From M3007 sp041160955 (GTDB lineage: Bacteria; Bacteroidota; Bacteroidia; Chitinophagales; Saprospiraceae): a DNA stretch of 34,248 nucleotides. Both the position numbers and the translations under genes were made by a program. Position 1 is the first letter of the stretch; every line of letters begins with the position of its first letter. The notes below the pieces were generated by a model. The model did not search any database and had not been told where the DNA came from. It saw nothing but the letters and a program-made list of their open reading frames with translations. The stretch covers positions 1-34,248 of the forward strand of contig JBEAVK010000158.1 in the NCBI GenBank assembly GCA_041160955.1. Direction: 5' to 3'. Positions 14,217 through 23,215 of the stretch are shown in pieces.

Positions 14217-16652
14217 TTAATCCGCCAGTTCCATTTCAATCTGACGGCGTTGCATATCCGCCGCAAGGATACGAATTTTTATCCGATCTCCCATTTTAAA
14301 TACATGTCCGTGGTGTCTGCCATGCGCACGCATTTTACTTCCATCAATAATATAAGTATCCATCAAATAACGAAACTCCACAAGACCTTCTGCCTGAGAG
14401 CCATCAACTTGCACAAAAAAGCCCTTTTCAATCATACCCGAAATACGACCCTCAAATACCTCACCGATATGCTTACTCATCAATTCGGTTTGTTTGAATT
14501 TAACACTTTCGCGCTCCGCCTCGGCTGCTTTTCGCTCTTGGTTACTGATATGCTTACATTTTTCCTCCAATTTCGACTTATCCATACGTTCATTACGTCC
14601 GTTGAGGTTCGCTTCTAGTATTCGATGCGACAAAACATCTGAATATCGGCGAATGGGCGAAGTAAAATGGGTATAATGCGAGAAACCTAAGCCATAGTGA
14701 CCAATATTTTCGGTGGTATAAATGGCTTTTGCCATCGTTCTAATCGCCATAGGTTCAAGTAATTTCAAGGTTTCGTTGGTACGGGCGGCCTTGGAAAGCG
14801 CATTGAACGACTGCGCAATATGGCGCGGCGTATCTACATTCATAGGACTACCCAATTCGGCTGCAAACCTTGCAAATTCTTGGATCCGCTCCATATCCGG
14901 CAAATCGTGTACGCGATAGACAAACGGTACAGCCTTCTTTTCACGCCCCAAACTATCAATATAAAGTGCCACTTCTTTATTGGCCAAAAGCATAAAATCT
15001 TCGATGAGCATGTGTGCTTCCTTGCGTTCTTTCACGTAGGCTTCGAGCGGCACCCCATTATCATCGAGGCGGAAACGTACTTCCTCTGTCTCAAAACTTA
15101 ATGCACCATCGTTTTCGCGTTCTTTACGCATTTTGCGCGATAAACGGAGCATTACACCAATCGCCGTTTCCAGTGCTGGAAATAATTCCGAATTGCGCAG
15201 TTCATCAGCAGGTTTATTTTCAATAATCGTTTGCGCTTCCTCGTAAGAAAAACGTTTAGCCGAATGGATCACTGTTTTGCCAAACCAACGCTTTACAATT
15301 TTATCTTTTGCATCAAATTCAAAAACCGCCGAAAAGGTCAGGCGATCTTGCATAGGCACCAACGAACAAAGGTTATTGGAAAGTTTTTCGGGCAACATAG
15401 GCAAACATCGATCCACCAAATACACCGATGTACTGCGTTTGTACGCCTCGCGGTCGAGCGAAGAATCGGGTTTGAGGTAATGGGTTACATCTGCGATATG
15501 CACCCCTATTTCAATATTGCCATTTTCCAAAACGCGATAACTCAAGGCATCATCGAAGTCTTTTGCATCTTCTGGATCAATGGTAAACGTAAGTACATCT
15601 CTAAAATCGCGGCGACGTTCAATTTCTTGCGGTGATATGTTGTCTGGAATACCAGCAGCCTCTTCCATTGCTTCTTCAGAGTGGGTGAGTTCAAAACCTG
15701 CATTAATCAGGATTTTTTTCATTTCAAACTCGTGTCCTCCTGCTGCGCCCAATACTTGGGTTACTTTACCCACAGGTACATTACGGCGCCCTTCCTGCCA
15801 ATCGGTAATACGCACCACTACTTTATCTCCATCGCGTGCTTCCCCTGCTTGGTCGAGCGGGACAAGTACATCTACGGGCATATTGGGGTTATCGGGTATC
15901 AGAATGCAGTACTTATGGCTTTTGCGTAGGGTACCGATAAAAAATTCATTGGCCCGTTTGATGATTTTGATCACCTCGCCTTCTGGTTTTCGAGGTTCAT
16001 CGCTTCGGCGACGTTGTGGGCGCGGCGGATAAACTTCCACGATCACAATATCGCCATGGAGTGCACCATGTACATTGCGCTGGGAAACATAAATATCGGA
16101 CTGAATCGTGTCATTTACGATATACGCTGCACCTGTTTTGGTCATATCGACCCTGCCTTCGTATTGCTTGAGACCCGTACTACGGCGTGATTTATCCGTA
16201 TTTCTTTTTTCTTTTTCTGGTTTATTGTTCAAAATTTCGGGGATTGTTTGTGTTGTCATTGGTTGGCCTTCGCCGCTTTTGCGCAAGGCATTACGCAGGC
16301 TTTTATCCGCCTGTCGGTGTGCATATTTAGAGAGCGGCCGTTCTGGTGCTTCGGTTGGCATACCATCGTCTTCGTCTTCGGAGGCATCGTTGGTATGCTC
16401 AAAATTATATTTTTGGGGATCGGCGTAACTGGCGCCAAATTTTCCGCCATCTTTAGACTCGGTCACAGCATCTATTTGCTCCAATTGGCGCAATGCATAC
16501 TCAACGGAGTCCTTATTATTGTCAATTTTAAGTAATCCGGCAAGTTGCCGGGCAGAGAATTGTTTTTTGGGATGGGCAAGTAAATATTTAAGTACTGCGG
16601 ATTTGAGTTCCGAAGCGGAGAGTTTTCTACTGTTTTTTTTAGTTTTGGGCAT
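14217..16652 (-). CDS. rnr: Ribonuclease R
   Basis: 811 residues. In order: an N-terminal winged-helix region (about 10-65), a polar acidic linker, cold-shock/OB domains (about 160-300), the RNB catalytic domain and a C-terminal S1 domain (about 725-808). Active-site Asp359, Asp365, Asp367 and Asp368 lie in TIDPEDAKDFDDAL, and the conserved HYGLGFSHYTHFTSPIRRYSD block (given here as a landmark, ends in RRYSD) is present. RNase R degrades structured RNA 3' to 5', including rRNA and mRNA fragments, in the cytoplasm. The gene starts 21 bases after the DUF4340-like gene and is followed by the acyltransferase, so the three are probably cotranscribed. Confidence 0.96.
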   Translation of the reverse strand: MPKTKKNSRKLSASELKSAVLKYLLAHPKKQFSARQLAGLLKIDNNKDSVEYALRQLEQIDAVTESKDGGKFGASYADPQKYNFEHTNDASEDEDDGMPTEAPERPLSKYAHRQADKSLRNALRKSGEGQPMTTQTIPEILNNKPEKEKRNTDKSRRSTGLKQYEGRVDMTKTGAAYIVNDTIQSDIYVSQRNVHGALHGDIVIVEVYPPRPQRRRSDEPRKPEGEVIKIIKRANEFFIGTLRKSHKYCILIPDNPNMPVDVLVPLDQAGEARDGDKVVVRITDWQEGRRNVPVGKVTQVLGAAGGHEFEMKKILINAGFELTHSEEAMEEAAGIPDNISPQEIERRRDFRDVLTFTIDPEDAKDFDDALSYRVLENGNIEIGVHIADVTHYLKPDSSLDREAYKRSTSVYLVDRCLPMLPEKLSNNLCSLVPMQDRLTFSAVFEFDAKDKIVKRWFGKTVIHSAKRFSYEEAQTIIENKPADELRNSELFPALETAIGVMLRLSRKMRKERENDGALSFETEEVRFRLDDNGVPLEAYVKERKEAHMLIEDFMLLANKEVALYIDSLGREKKAVPFVYRVHDLPDMERIQEFARFAAELGSPMNVDTPRHIAQSFNALSKAARTNETLKLLEPMAIRTMAKAIYTTENIGHYGLGFSHYTHFTSPIRRYSDVLSHRILEANLNGRNERMDKSKLEEKCKHISNQERKAAEAERESVKFKQTELMSKHIGEVFEGRISGMIEKGFFVQVDGSQAEGLVEFRYLMDTYIIDGSKMRAHGRHHGHVFKMGDRIKIRILAADMQRRQIEMELAD

Positions 16653-16673
16653 AAATTTGGATTAATAAATGAA

Positions 16674-17636
16674 TCATAAATGTTTTAATGAATGGATAAC
16701 AGAGGTATCCTTTATGGCAAAGTACAAACCCGGTTGGAGATCGGATTCAAAAAGGTACTGCGGTTTGAAGTTGCGAAAATAGCGTCTTTTTTCGGGATCG
16801 TCAGGTAAAACCGGTTGCTGAATGAAAAATAACCTGTAATTAACGGAGGTATTGGTCGTTTGCTGGTATCTAAACCGTATTTCTCCGCAAAAAGTTTCAG
16901 GCGCGCTTCTTTTATCAAAATAATCAGCAATTTTGGCTTCATCAGCAATGGCTTCCCAGCGTATTTTCCAATTTTCTAATTTACGGGGCAATGAAGTATC
17001 GCGTTGGATATCGCTGGTATTAGACCAATAATTAAGTTTAGGGTCACAAAACAGATTAAAGAGGGTATCTGATTGGTAAAAAAATGCTAAACCTGCCATA
17101 TTTGCCGTATCAATTTGCATTGGAAGCGGTGGTGTTAATTGGTCGAAATTCACAAAAAACGCTTTTCTCAAATGCCCTTTTATCAGGTAATATTGGGCAT
17201 GATTGGGTAGCGCTAACCACGTAAATGGTAGATTATTTTGTACAATTTCCCTACCCAAAAAAAATACTTGATCTTGCCATTGACTAGAACTGCATACAAC
17301 GGTTAATCGCTGTTCGGGCAAAAGACCAAGCGTATCGGGCCGAGTAGAGTGCAGCAGTTGAGTTGTTTCAATCTGTTGTATCGCATTCAACAAACGCAAG
17401 ATCAATGAATCCTGCACTACTACGGTTTCATCCCTACGGGTCATTAGCCATAATTCGGCAGCACGGCTTGTAACAAGCGTATCATTGTCGTAAATGTATA
17501 TTTTGTCTAACTCTGCTAATGGCTTTTTGAACAACACGGCATCTAGTTTTGTACCGCATCTAAAATCGCAGTATCGCCCCAAGACACCAAAGAGTAAAAT
17601 ACCCAAAAACAATCCTACCAAATGTTTGTTTTTCAT
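16674..17636 (-). CDS. Membrane-anchored protein, DUF4340-like
   Basis: 320 residues. One N-terminal hydrophobic span (HLVGLFLGILLFGVLGRY) serves as anchor or uncleaved signal; the remainder is periplasmic. The order 'K-I-Y-I-Y-D ... E-L-W-L-M ... L-L-N-A-I-Q-Q-I-E-T ... D-T-L-G-L-L-P-E-Q-R-L-T-V-V ... V-F-F-L-G-R ... Y-Y-L-I-K-G-H-L' matches the general plan of DUF4340 proteins (strand, ligand loop, G-L-x-x-P, strand, L-G, Y-x-L). These are often encoded with gliding or ABC transporter genes; that context is absent here. I am only moderately sure. The promoter at 17657-17664 makes it the first gene of an operon with rnr and the acyltransferase. Confidence 0.6.
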   Translation of the reverse strand: MKNKHLVGLFLGILLFGVLGRYCDFRCGTKLDAVLFKKPLAELDKIYIYDNDTLVTSRAAELWLMTRRDETVVVQDSLILRLLNAIQQIETTQLLHSTRPDTLGLLPEQRLTVVCSSSQWQDQVFFLGREIVQNNLPFTWLALPNHAQYYLIKGHLRKAFFVNFDQLTPPLPMQIDTANMAGLAFFYQSDTLFNLFCDPKLNYWSNTSDIQRDTSLPRKLENWKIRWEAIADEAKIADYFDKRSAPETFCGEIRFRYQQTTNTSVNYRLFFIQQPVLPDDPEKRRYFRNFKPQYLFESDLQPGLYFAIKDTSVIHSLKHL

Positions 17637-17656
17637 TACCTGCTAAAATTTTGGCG

Positions 17657-17687
17657 CAAAAATAGTTGATTAGGAACGTGAAAACAA
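17657..17687 (-). promoter_or_regulatory. Promoter TTG-N20-TATTTTTG for the DUF4340-like/rnr operon
   Basis: On the minus strand TTG (17687-17685) is followed after 20 bases by TATTTTTG (17664-17657), an exact -7 match. The -33 half lies inside the left arm of the fold-back element at 17671. The predicted leader is only about 15 nt. Confidence 0.65.
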
Positions 17688-17831
17688 TAACTTGCTACTT
17701 TTGGGTAGGTGCATTTTTGCTCAGACAAGTATCTTTTTGTGCGAATAGTGGTGCTATTTAAAGAAAAAGATGTGTAGTATGAGCGAAAATGAATCAGCCA
17801 AAAGTGGTAAGTTATTATTTTCTCGTTCCTA
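17671..17831 (+). repeat. 161-bp fold-back element, copy B (new family, see 10427)
   Basis: 34-bp inverted repeat ends (17671-17704 with 17798-17831) have four mismatches. The length and internal landmarks match copy A without gaps: GTGCGA at offset 68 (17739), CTATTTAA, TATGAG at offset 107 and CGTTCCT at offset 153. It fills the space between two divergent genes. Promoter boxes lie just outside each arm (17657-17664 minus, 17836-17843 plus), so it could be an operator or insulator as well as a mobile fold-back. Confidence 0.75.
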
Positions 17832-17835
17832 GTTT

Positions 17836-17843
17836 TACCTTTG
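17836..17843 (+). promoter_or_regulatory. -7 box TACCTTTG for the kinase-like gene
   Basis: Exact TAnnTTTG match 4 bases beyond the right arm of the fold-back element, pointing at the ATG at 17954 (leader about 100 nt). The position mirroring the TTG of the opposite promoter reads TTA, so the -33 half is weak. Confidence 0.45.
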
Positions 17844-17953
17844 CGCTCCATTTTAAAAATGAGACCGCGCTGTTCCTTACTGATTAGGCATCGAAAATGA
17901 GGAATATGATGTGTATTTAGTACATCATAATGCCTATCGAATTATATTGATCC

Positions 17954-18523
17954 ATGAATAAAATAACACTAACAGGTGACTTGGGGAGTGGCAAAAGTGC
18001 AGTTTCGGCGCTCCTTTGCGAAAAAACTGGCTATGCATATATGTCAACGGGGCAAATTCAACGAAAATTGGCTGCCGAAATGGGCATGGATACGCTGGAA
18101 ATGAACCGCCGCGCAGATACCGATCCGTCTATTGATGAGCGTATTGATGGCGTATTTGTTAGTCTGAACCAAGATCCTGCTGGATATGTGGTGGATAGCC
18201 GCTTGGCATGGTTTTTTATCCCTTTGTCGTTTAAAGTGTATTTGAAAGTGGATACCTATGTGGCCGCTGAGCGTATTATGAACGACCCCAAACGTAATAG
18301 CGAACAATATACCGATATTGAGGAGGCCGTTACGAAGATTCGCGCCCGAAAAGCAAGCGAAAACGCACGATTTCTCACAAAATATGGTGCAGATTGTGCT
18401 AATTTACACAATTTCGATTTGGTGATTGATACCACACAACGGAGCCCAACGGAGGTGAATACATTGATACTGGAGGGTGTGGCTGCAAAATTGGAAGGTG
18501 TCATTTTTCCAAGATTTGTGTAA
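17954..18523 (+). CDS. Cytidylate-kinase-like P-loop protein
   Basis: 189 residues. The Walker A loop GDLGSGKSAVS is at residues 8-18, followed by a nucleotide-kinase pattern: a short 'Y-M-S-T-G-Q-I-Q-R-K-L-A' helix, an acidic DERIDG segment, GYVVDSRLAWFF (a Walker-B-like strand with Asp-Ser-Arg) and a lid rich in Arg/Lys (AERIMNDPKRNSEQY ... KIRARKASE). It resembles the '(d)CMP kinase / cytidylate kinase-like' family (AAA_17/AAA_18 type), which is shorter than Cmk itself. The phosphate acceptor cannot be told from sequence. Transcribed alone, divergently from the DUF4340-like operon. The 245 bases after it hold nothing recognisable. Confidence 0.75.
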   Translation: MNKITLTGDLGSGKSAVSALLCEKTGYAYMSTGQIQRKLAAEMGMDTLEMNRRADTDPSIDERIDGVFVSLNQDPAGYVVDSRLAWFFIPLSFKVYLKVDTYVAAERIMNDPKRNSEQYTDIEEAVTKIRARKASENARFLTKYGADCANLHNFDLVIDTTQRSPTEVNTLILEGVAAKLEGVIFPRFV

Positions 18524-18768
18524 ATTGATAGTACCCCTTATTTCTACTTTGGCACTTTGTAAAACCTGCTGATAAAAGTCCTGATAAAAATTGACCACAT
18601 TTTGTAAATACTTATCTGTTATATAGCAATTCAATAAGCCTCCGAAACCTTTCAGATACTAATTATTTTTTCAGTGTATAGTTTTTTCGGCAGACGGCTT
18701 ATTCGGCACAGGGTTATCTTATATTTCTCTTTTTGTTAAGATAGAATCAAGTGCCAGTAAACGCGCCT

Positions 18769-19335
18769 TTACGCGCCAAAATTTGTCTTCCTTTTCCATT
18801 CGAAATAGCCAGCCACCGCCATTAATAAAAATACAAAATACAACACCGTAGTGGCGTAAAGCCCTTTTGTAAAATAAATAAACAAGTACAGAAAATCCAC
18901 GGCAATCCAAAGTATCCAGTTTTGGAGAAAACGTTTGTTCATCCACCATTGTGCCGATATACTCATCACGGCAGCAAATGCATCGGGCCAAGGCATGGCA
19001 GCATCTGTAAATTGGTGCATGGTATAACCCAGCGCTAATGTACCCAAAACTTGTACGGCTAGCACCCATAACCAATGTACTGGCGTAAATGTACGCACCA
19101 CAATTTTATCATCAGAGGCTTTGTTGCTACGGCTCCAATGTATCCATCCTTGCACCTGCATGAATACAAAAAAAACTTGCAGTAACATATCGGAATAGAG
19201 TTTGGCTTCATAAAAAATCCAAGCATACAGCACTACCATAACGATACCAATAGGAAAAGCCCATACATTACGCTGTACAACCAACCATACGCTGATCGCA
19301 CCAAGGAGGGCGGCAAAGAGTTCTACTGGCGACAT
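18769..19335 (-). CDS. pnuC: Nicotinamide riboside transporter PnuC
   Basis: 188 residues with about seven membrane segments. The family signature is clear in AQWWMNKRFLQNW and ILWIAVD (residues 128-147), together with FYEAKLYSDMLLQ (41-53) and the C-terminal YFEWKRK. PnuC proteins move nicotinamide riboside (or in relatives, thiamine) through the inner membrane by facilitated diffusion, driven by cytoplasmic phosphorylation. No NadR gene is in the window; the adjacent P-loop kinase-like protein at 17954 is convergent, and a link is only speculation. The ATG at 19335 is the only reasonable start. Confidence 0.9.
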   Translation of the reverse strand: MSPVELFAALLGAISVWLVVQRNVWAFPIGIVMVVLYAWIFYEAKLYSDMLLQVFFVFMQVQGWIHWSRSNKASDDKIVVRTFTPVHWLWVLAVQVLGTLALGYTMHQFTDAAMPWPDAFAAVMSISAQWWMNKRFLQNWILWIAVDFLYLFIYFTKGLYATTVLYFVFLLMAVAGYFEWKRKTNFGA

Positions 19336-19367
19336 TGTATCTTGATTTTAATATTAAAATAGTTTGC

Positions 19368-19516
19368 AACTATATAGCCTCCAAAAAATTCCCGTAGGGA
19401 ATGTATGTTTATAGGCTGAATAGGGGGAATTACCCGAATCCCGTAGGGATTTTATGTAAAAAACGCACAAAAGAACATACATTCCCGATGGGAATTTGGG
19501 CGGCGGCTGAATAGTT
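19368..19516. repeat. Inverted-repeat element of the 'ATTCCCGTAGGGAAT' palindrome family
   Basis: The arms 19368-19409 and 19474-19516 pair imperfectly over about 42 bases (AACTAT ... AATTCCC ... GGGAATGTATGTT). The ATTCCCGTAGGGAAT and ATTCCCGATGGGAAT cores are themselves palindromes, and a further copy, ATCCCGTAGGGAT, lies at about 19438-19450. The GGCGGCTGAATAGTTACA end matches the hairpin at 12979-13033. Confidence 0.7.
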
Positions 19517-19556
19517 ACAATAGTTTGTAATATTTTTATGTTCTAAGCACAAAAAA

Positions 19557-19641
19557 GCCCATTTTTAGCCATAATTAACCTTTTTTACGCCATAAAACTA
19601 TTATGACTTGCAAAAAGAGGCTTATCTGACTAAAAATGGGC
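19557..19641 (-). repeat. 12-bp inverted repeat plus duplicated GCACAAAAAAGCC, possible terminator region
   Basis: GCCCATTTTTAG (19557-19568) pairs perfectly with CTAAAAATGGGC (19630-19641). GCACAAAAAAGCC occurs at 19548-19560 approximately and again at 19652-19664. Reading on the minus strand, AGGCTT / AAGCCT followed by CTTTTTG (19619-19665) could terminate the large gene that stops at 19674. With the preceding element this accounts for the gap 19336-19673. Confidence 0.45.
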
Positions 19642-19673
19642 AATTGGATATGCACAAAAAAGCCTAGTTGATT

Positions 19674-22600
19674 TTATTCACTAGCCTTTCTAAGTACGCC
19701 ATCATTATTCAATTCTTTTACCAAAAAGGCATCTTTGAAACCCGAAGCAATTAAGCGATCGCGTGCAATGGTTGCTGATGATAAATCAGCCAAATTGGTC
19801 AAAAGCATAATAATCGCCCCTGATTCACTTTGGCGTGCATCTACACGACCGCCAGCCTTTTCTGCTTTTTTAACATCAAATTTAGATGCGTCGCCTGTAA
19901 GGGAACAGATACGTACCATATACTTTGTATTTGGAGCATCATTGATAGCAAGCATATTATTATCCTTCTTTTGTGTAGAATGCGCTACAGGTGCTGCAAA
20001 CAGATCGGGTAATGCCCCTTGATTATTGACAGGTGTAAACGCTGGTACTCCGCTAGTTGGTGCGCTTGCTGTAGGTGCAGGCGTATTCGTTTTTGGTGCA
20101 GTGCCCGCTCCTTTGCTACCACTTGTTTCCTGAATCAATTCGGGCATTACAGGAACTGTAGGTGCTGGCGTAATTTGTGGTTTTGAAGCAGGGGGCAAAT
20201 CAGTACCTAATTTCTCTACCACCACTACCGCATTACTAAAACCCTGTGCCATAATAAGTGCTTGTGCCATTTCTGCATCTGCCTGTACCGACCATACGCC
20301 GACACGGATACGCATAACGCCATTATCGGGACGTACATAGAGGTTGCCATAAGCAGCCAATTCAGCGTAATCGTTCATCACTATAGGCTCATCGGCAGTT
20401 GCAGTTTTTATCTGTACTGCAAATTGAGTTACAGGCAAAGCGGGTACAACTGGTGCTGGTGTTATGTTTTTACTACCGGGGTTTTTTCTATCCGAAATCA
20501 TAGAAATGCCATCATTATTTGCGGTAGAATTGACCGCCATTGAGGCATCAATATCGCGTTCATCCACAATAAAGGCATCTTTTTTAATGGATTTTGCTTT
20601 CTTTAGTGCCTCTACGGCATCGTTGCGGTTGGTAAATACACCCAAGCGTACTTTGCTTAATTTACCTTCTTGCGTAGCATAAATTTTACCATATTCTGTC
20701 AATGACTCAAATTTAGTCATATCTGGCTCTTTTGCGCCAAGTGGTGTTGCCGCCAGTTGGATAGCATAACCATTGACCAAAGACCTGTTGGGTAAAGCGG
20801 TGGTGGAGGTAGTCGTATTGGGCAAGGATGGCAAAGCGGTATTCGAGTTATTACCCTTATTACCGATATTCGTATTTGTAGTAACCAAATCACCGGGTGT
20901 GAAGATCGGCGGGCTATAACCTTGGCTTTGATTAGACGATTCTTGTGGGCGTATAATATCCACCTTGGTTGCATTACCACGTTGTTTGGCTTGTTCCATA
21001 TCAACGATAGTCACTTCGCGAACCGTTTTTTTATTCATACTCACCTGATTGATCGTCGTTTGCGATCCGGCAGCACCAGAGAAAATATTGGTCGTCACAT
21101 CGGTATATCCTTCGCGAGCAAGTTGAAGGGTATAGGCTTTTCCTGCTTCTAAGTTCAAAGTATATTGACCATTATAATTGGTATATGCTTCTATTGGGCT
21201 ACCAGAAGGCCAAGGCAATGCAGATACTTTTGCGGAATAGATGGGTTCTTTCGTTTCATGTTCTACAACTGTGCCAAGTGCTTCAGTCAGTGCTGAGGAT
21301 GAACTGGTTACTGGCGAAATACCGTTGTTCGTACCCAAAACCACTGCGATATCGTGCTCACCCGCAGAACTGATTTGCACCGTACTAGAAGGATAACCCG
21401 ATTTGCGTACAGTAACCGTACAATTGGCTTGCCCTTTTGAGGTAGCAAATTCGTAGCGGCCTTGCTCATCGGTACGCATAATACCTGCACCACAACTAGA
21501 AAAATCAATTTCTGCATTGGGTACTAATTGCTGAAATTGATCGCGAACAGTGATAGAAAATTCTTCGCGTGCTTTTCCTAAGCGATAAATATCTTCGTTG
21601 CCTTTGCTGTCGCTGCGATTGCTGGTAAAATACCCAGTATTTGATTTAGCATCGTATATAAAACCGTAATCATCGCGGGGTGAATTTACACCGGGGCCTA
21701 AGTTTACGATATTAGTGGCATAACTATTGACAAAATCAGCGCGGAACACATCTAAACCGCCCAGGCCATTGTGCCAATCGGAGGCGAAATAAATGTCATT
21801 ACCATCAATAAATGGCGATATTTCATTGCCTGCTGTATTGACGGTTGCGCCTAGGTTACGTGGCGAACTCCACATGCTGGTTGTTGCGCTATAAGTAGAG
21901 GAATACAAATCCCATCCACCTAATCCGCCCGGCATATTGGAGGCAAAATAAACGGTATTTCCGTCTTCCGATAACCAAGGAAAACCAATGGCGTAATCGG
22001 AACTATTGAATTGGAATGGCTTTGGGCTGATCCATTTGCCGTCATTATTTACGTCGGCTAAATAAAGGCTCATTTCGATACCTTTTGCGGCAATTTGACG
22101 GGTACCGTCAATAAATTTATTATGACAAAAGGCAACTTTATTGCCTGCACCAGAATAAGCCACAGGCCCTTCGTTAAAATAAGTGCTTTTTTGGAGGTCG
22201 GCAACCAAGAAATTAGGTCTTTCCAACATGCCATCGCTAAGGCTGCGGCGGGTAATGAAGAGTTCATTGGTGCCAGCACCGCCTTCATTTTTAGGCGATT
22301 TACGGGTAATATCGTGTCGGGCAGAACTATAAATGACCCAATCACCAAAGAAAGCGGGCGAATAATCAGCATTGGGCGTATTGATCAATTCATTTTTAGC
22401 CGTAAAAGCACCAGCGCGTTGTGAGGCGGTAGTGGCATAATCGCACATCGCCGCATAATGCTTTCCTGTAGCAGGATTGGCATCTGCATAGAAATTAAAC
22501 CAACGTTTTGCGCCGATATAATCGCCAGTTTGCATCAAGGCTTGTGCATAACGGAACGATATTTCAGGATCGACACGACCAAGTGTCATTGCGCGGTCGT

Positions 22601-22847
22601 AAAATGGCAAAGACTCGTTGGGTCGGTTGAGTTGGAAATAACAGTCGCCTTTACGACCCAATGCATAAGCATTATTGGGGTCGGATTTGAGGACTTCGTT
22701 ATAAGAATTAAGGGCTGTATTGTACGCATAAAGGTCAAATTGCGTATCAGCACGGCGCAAATATTCATCCGTGGTTTGGGCAGATAAGGAGATGGACAGC
22801 GTTGCGGTAAGCAAAGCGATGCACATCGTACGAAACTTCATGTTCAT
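19674..22847 (-). CDS. TPR / PD40 / carboxypeptidase-regulatory / triple-SPOR envelope protein
   Basis: 1057 residues. Signal peptide (CIALLTATLSISLSAQ). Residues about 25-130 are TPR-like (YNEVLKSDPNNAYALGRKGDCYFQL). Residues about 165-425 carry WD40-like PD40 repeats (YFASNMPGGLGGWDLYSS, IYFASDWHNGLGGLDVF, YFTSNRSDSKGNEDIYRL). Two carboxypeptidase-regulatory-like beta domains follow (about 430-505 and 525-590). The C-terminal half has a Pro/Thr-rich linker and three SPOR-like repeats (about 690-760, 805-880, 975-1050), which in other proteins bind denuded peptidoglycan glycans. The front end resembles PorE-type T9SS anchors, but those end in an OmpA domain and this ends in SPOR repeats. The open frame starts at a TTG; ATG at 22847 (or two codons later, 22841) suits the signal peptide. 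Probably a periplasmic/outer-membrane scaffold. No operon partner. Confidence 0.85.
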   Translation of the reverse strand: MNMKFRTMCIALLTATLSISLSAQTTDEYLRRADTQFDLYAYNTALNSYNEVLKSDPNNAYALGRKGDCYFQLNRPNESLPFYDRAMTLGRVDPEISFRYAQALMQTGDYIGAKRWFNFYADANPATGKHYAAMCDYATTASQRAGAFTAKNELINTPNADYSPAFFGDWVIYSSARHDITRKSPKNEGGAGTNELFITRRSLSDGMLERPNFLVADLQKSTYFNEGPVAYSGAGNKVAFCHNKFIDGTRQIAAKGIEMSLYLADVNNDGKWISPKPFQFNSSDYAIGFPWLSEDGNTVYFASNMPGGLGGWDLYSSTYSATTSMWSSPRNLGATVNTAGNEISPFIDGNDIYFASDWHNGLGGLDVFRADFVNSYATNIVNLGPGVNSPRDDYGFIYDAKSNTGYFTSNRSDSKGNEDIYRLGKAREEFSITVRDQFQQLVPNAEIDFSSCGAGIMRTDEQGRYEFATSKGQANCTVTVRKSGYPSSTVQISSAGEHDIAVVLGTNNGISPVTSSSSALTEALGTVVEHETKEPIYSAKVSALPWPSGSPIEAYTNYNGQYTLNLEAGKAYTLQLAREGYTDVTTNIFSGAAGSQTTINQVSMNKKTVREVTIVDMEQAKQRGNATKVDIIRPQESSNQSQGYSPPIFTPGDLVTTNTNIGNKGNNSNTALPSLPNTTTSTTALPNRSLVNGYAIQLAATPLGAKEPDMTKFESLTEYGKIYATQEGKLSKVRLGVFTNRNDAVEALKKAKSIKKDAFIVDERDIDASMAVNSTANNDGISMISDRKNPGSKNITPAPVVPALPVTQFAVQIKTATADEPIVMNDYAELAAYGNLYVRPDNGVMRIRVGVWSVQADAEMAQALIMAQGFSNAVVVVEKLGTDLPPASKPQITPAPTVPVMPELIQETSGSKGAGTAPKTNTPAPTASAPTSGVPAFTPVNNQGALPDLFAAPVAHSTQKKDNNMLAINDAPNTKYMVRICSLTGDASKFDVKKAEKAGGRVDARQSESGAIIMLLTNLADLSSATIARDRLIASGFKDAFLVKELNNDGVLRKASE

Positions 22848-22929
22848 AACGCTATGTTTTTGCAAGTAAAATGCGAATTGAGTATTCAATGTAAATATAT
22901 AGATTCGTGAATATACGAGAAGAGTAGTG

Positions 22930-23035
22930 GCAATTCACGAGATCTGACGTTAGTTCCGGAGTGAGCAAATAAATACACCGTACTAAGTGAAGACCAAAGT
23001 GCATAAAACCGCCCTTCCGGAGAACTTAGTATAGT
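22930..23035. repeat. Weak inverted repeat with TACTAAGT / ACTTAGTA and two TTCCGGAG words
   Basis: TACTAAGT (22981-22988) pairs with ACTTAGTA (23024-23031), and the related words AGTTCCGGAG and TTCCGGAGAACT lie on either side. The element sits in the 281-base gap before the lipoprotein gene. It shows partial order similarity to 12816-12957. Downstream, a perfect 8-bp palindrome (23116-23123 with 23128-23135) could be an operator. Confidence 0.35.
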
Positions 23036-23215
23036 AGAGGAACTATTAAAAAACGTATAACGCTACAAAAGTAACGGATATTTTCTATCTGTCAAATTTT
23101 TTAACAAAAAAACTAAAAGTGAACTAATTCACTTTGACAAAAAACTACTTCATGCCCCCCTAGTTTAATAATGTCAGAACTTTGCAGTATCAAATCACAC
23201 ACAAATTATTACGCT

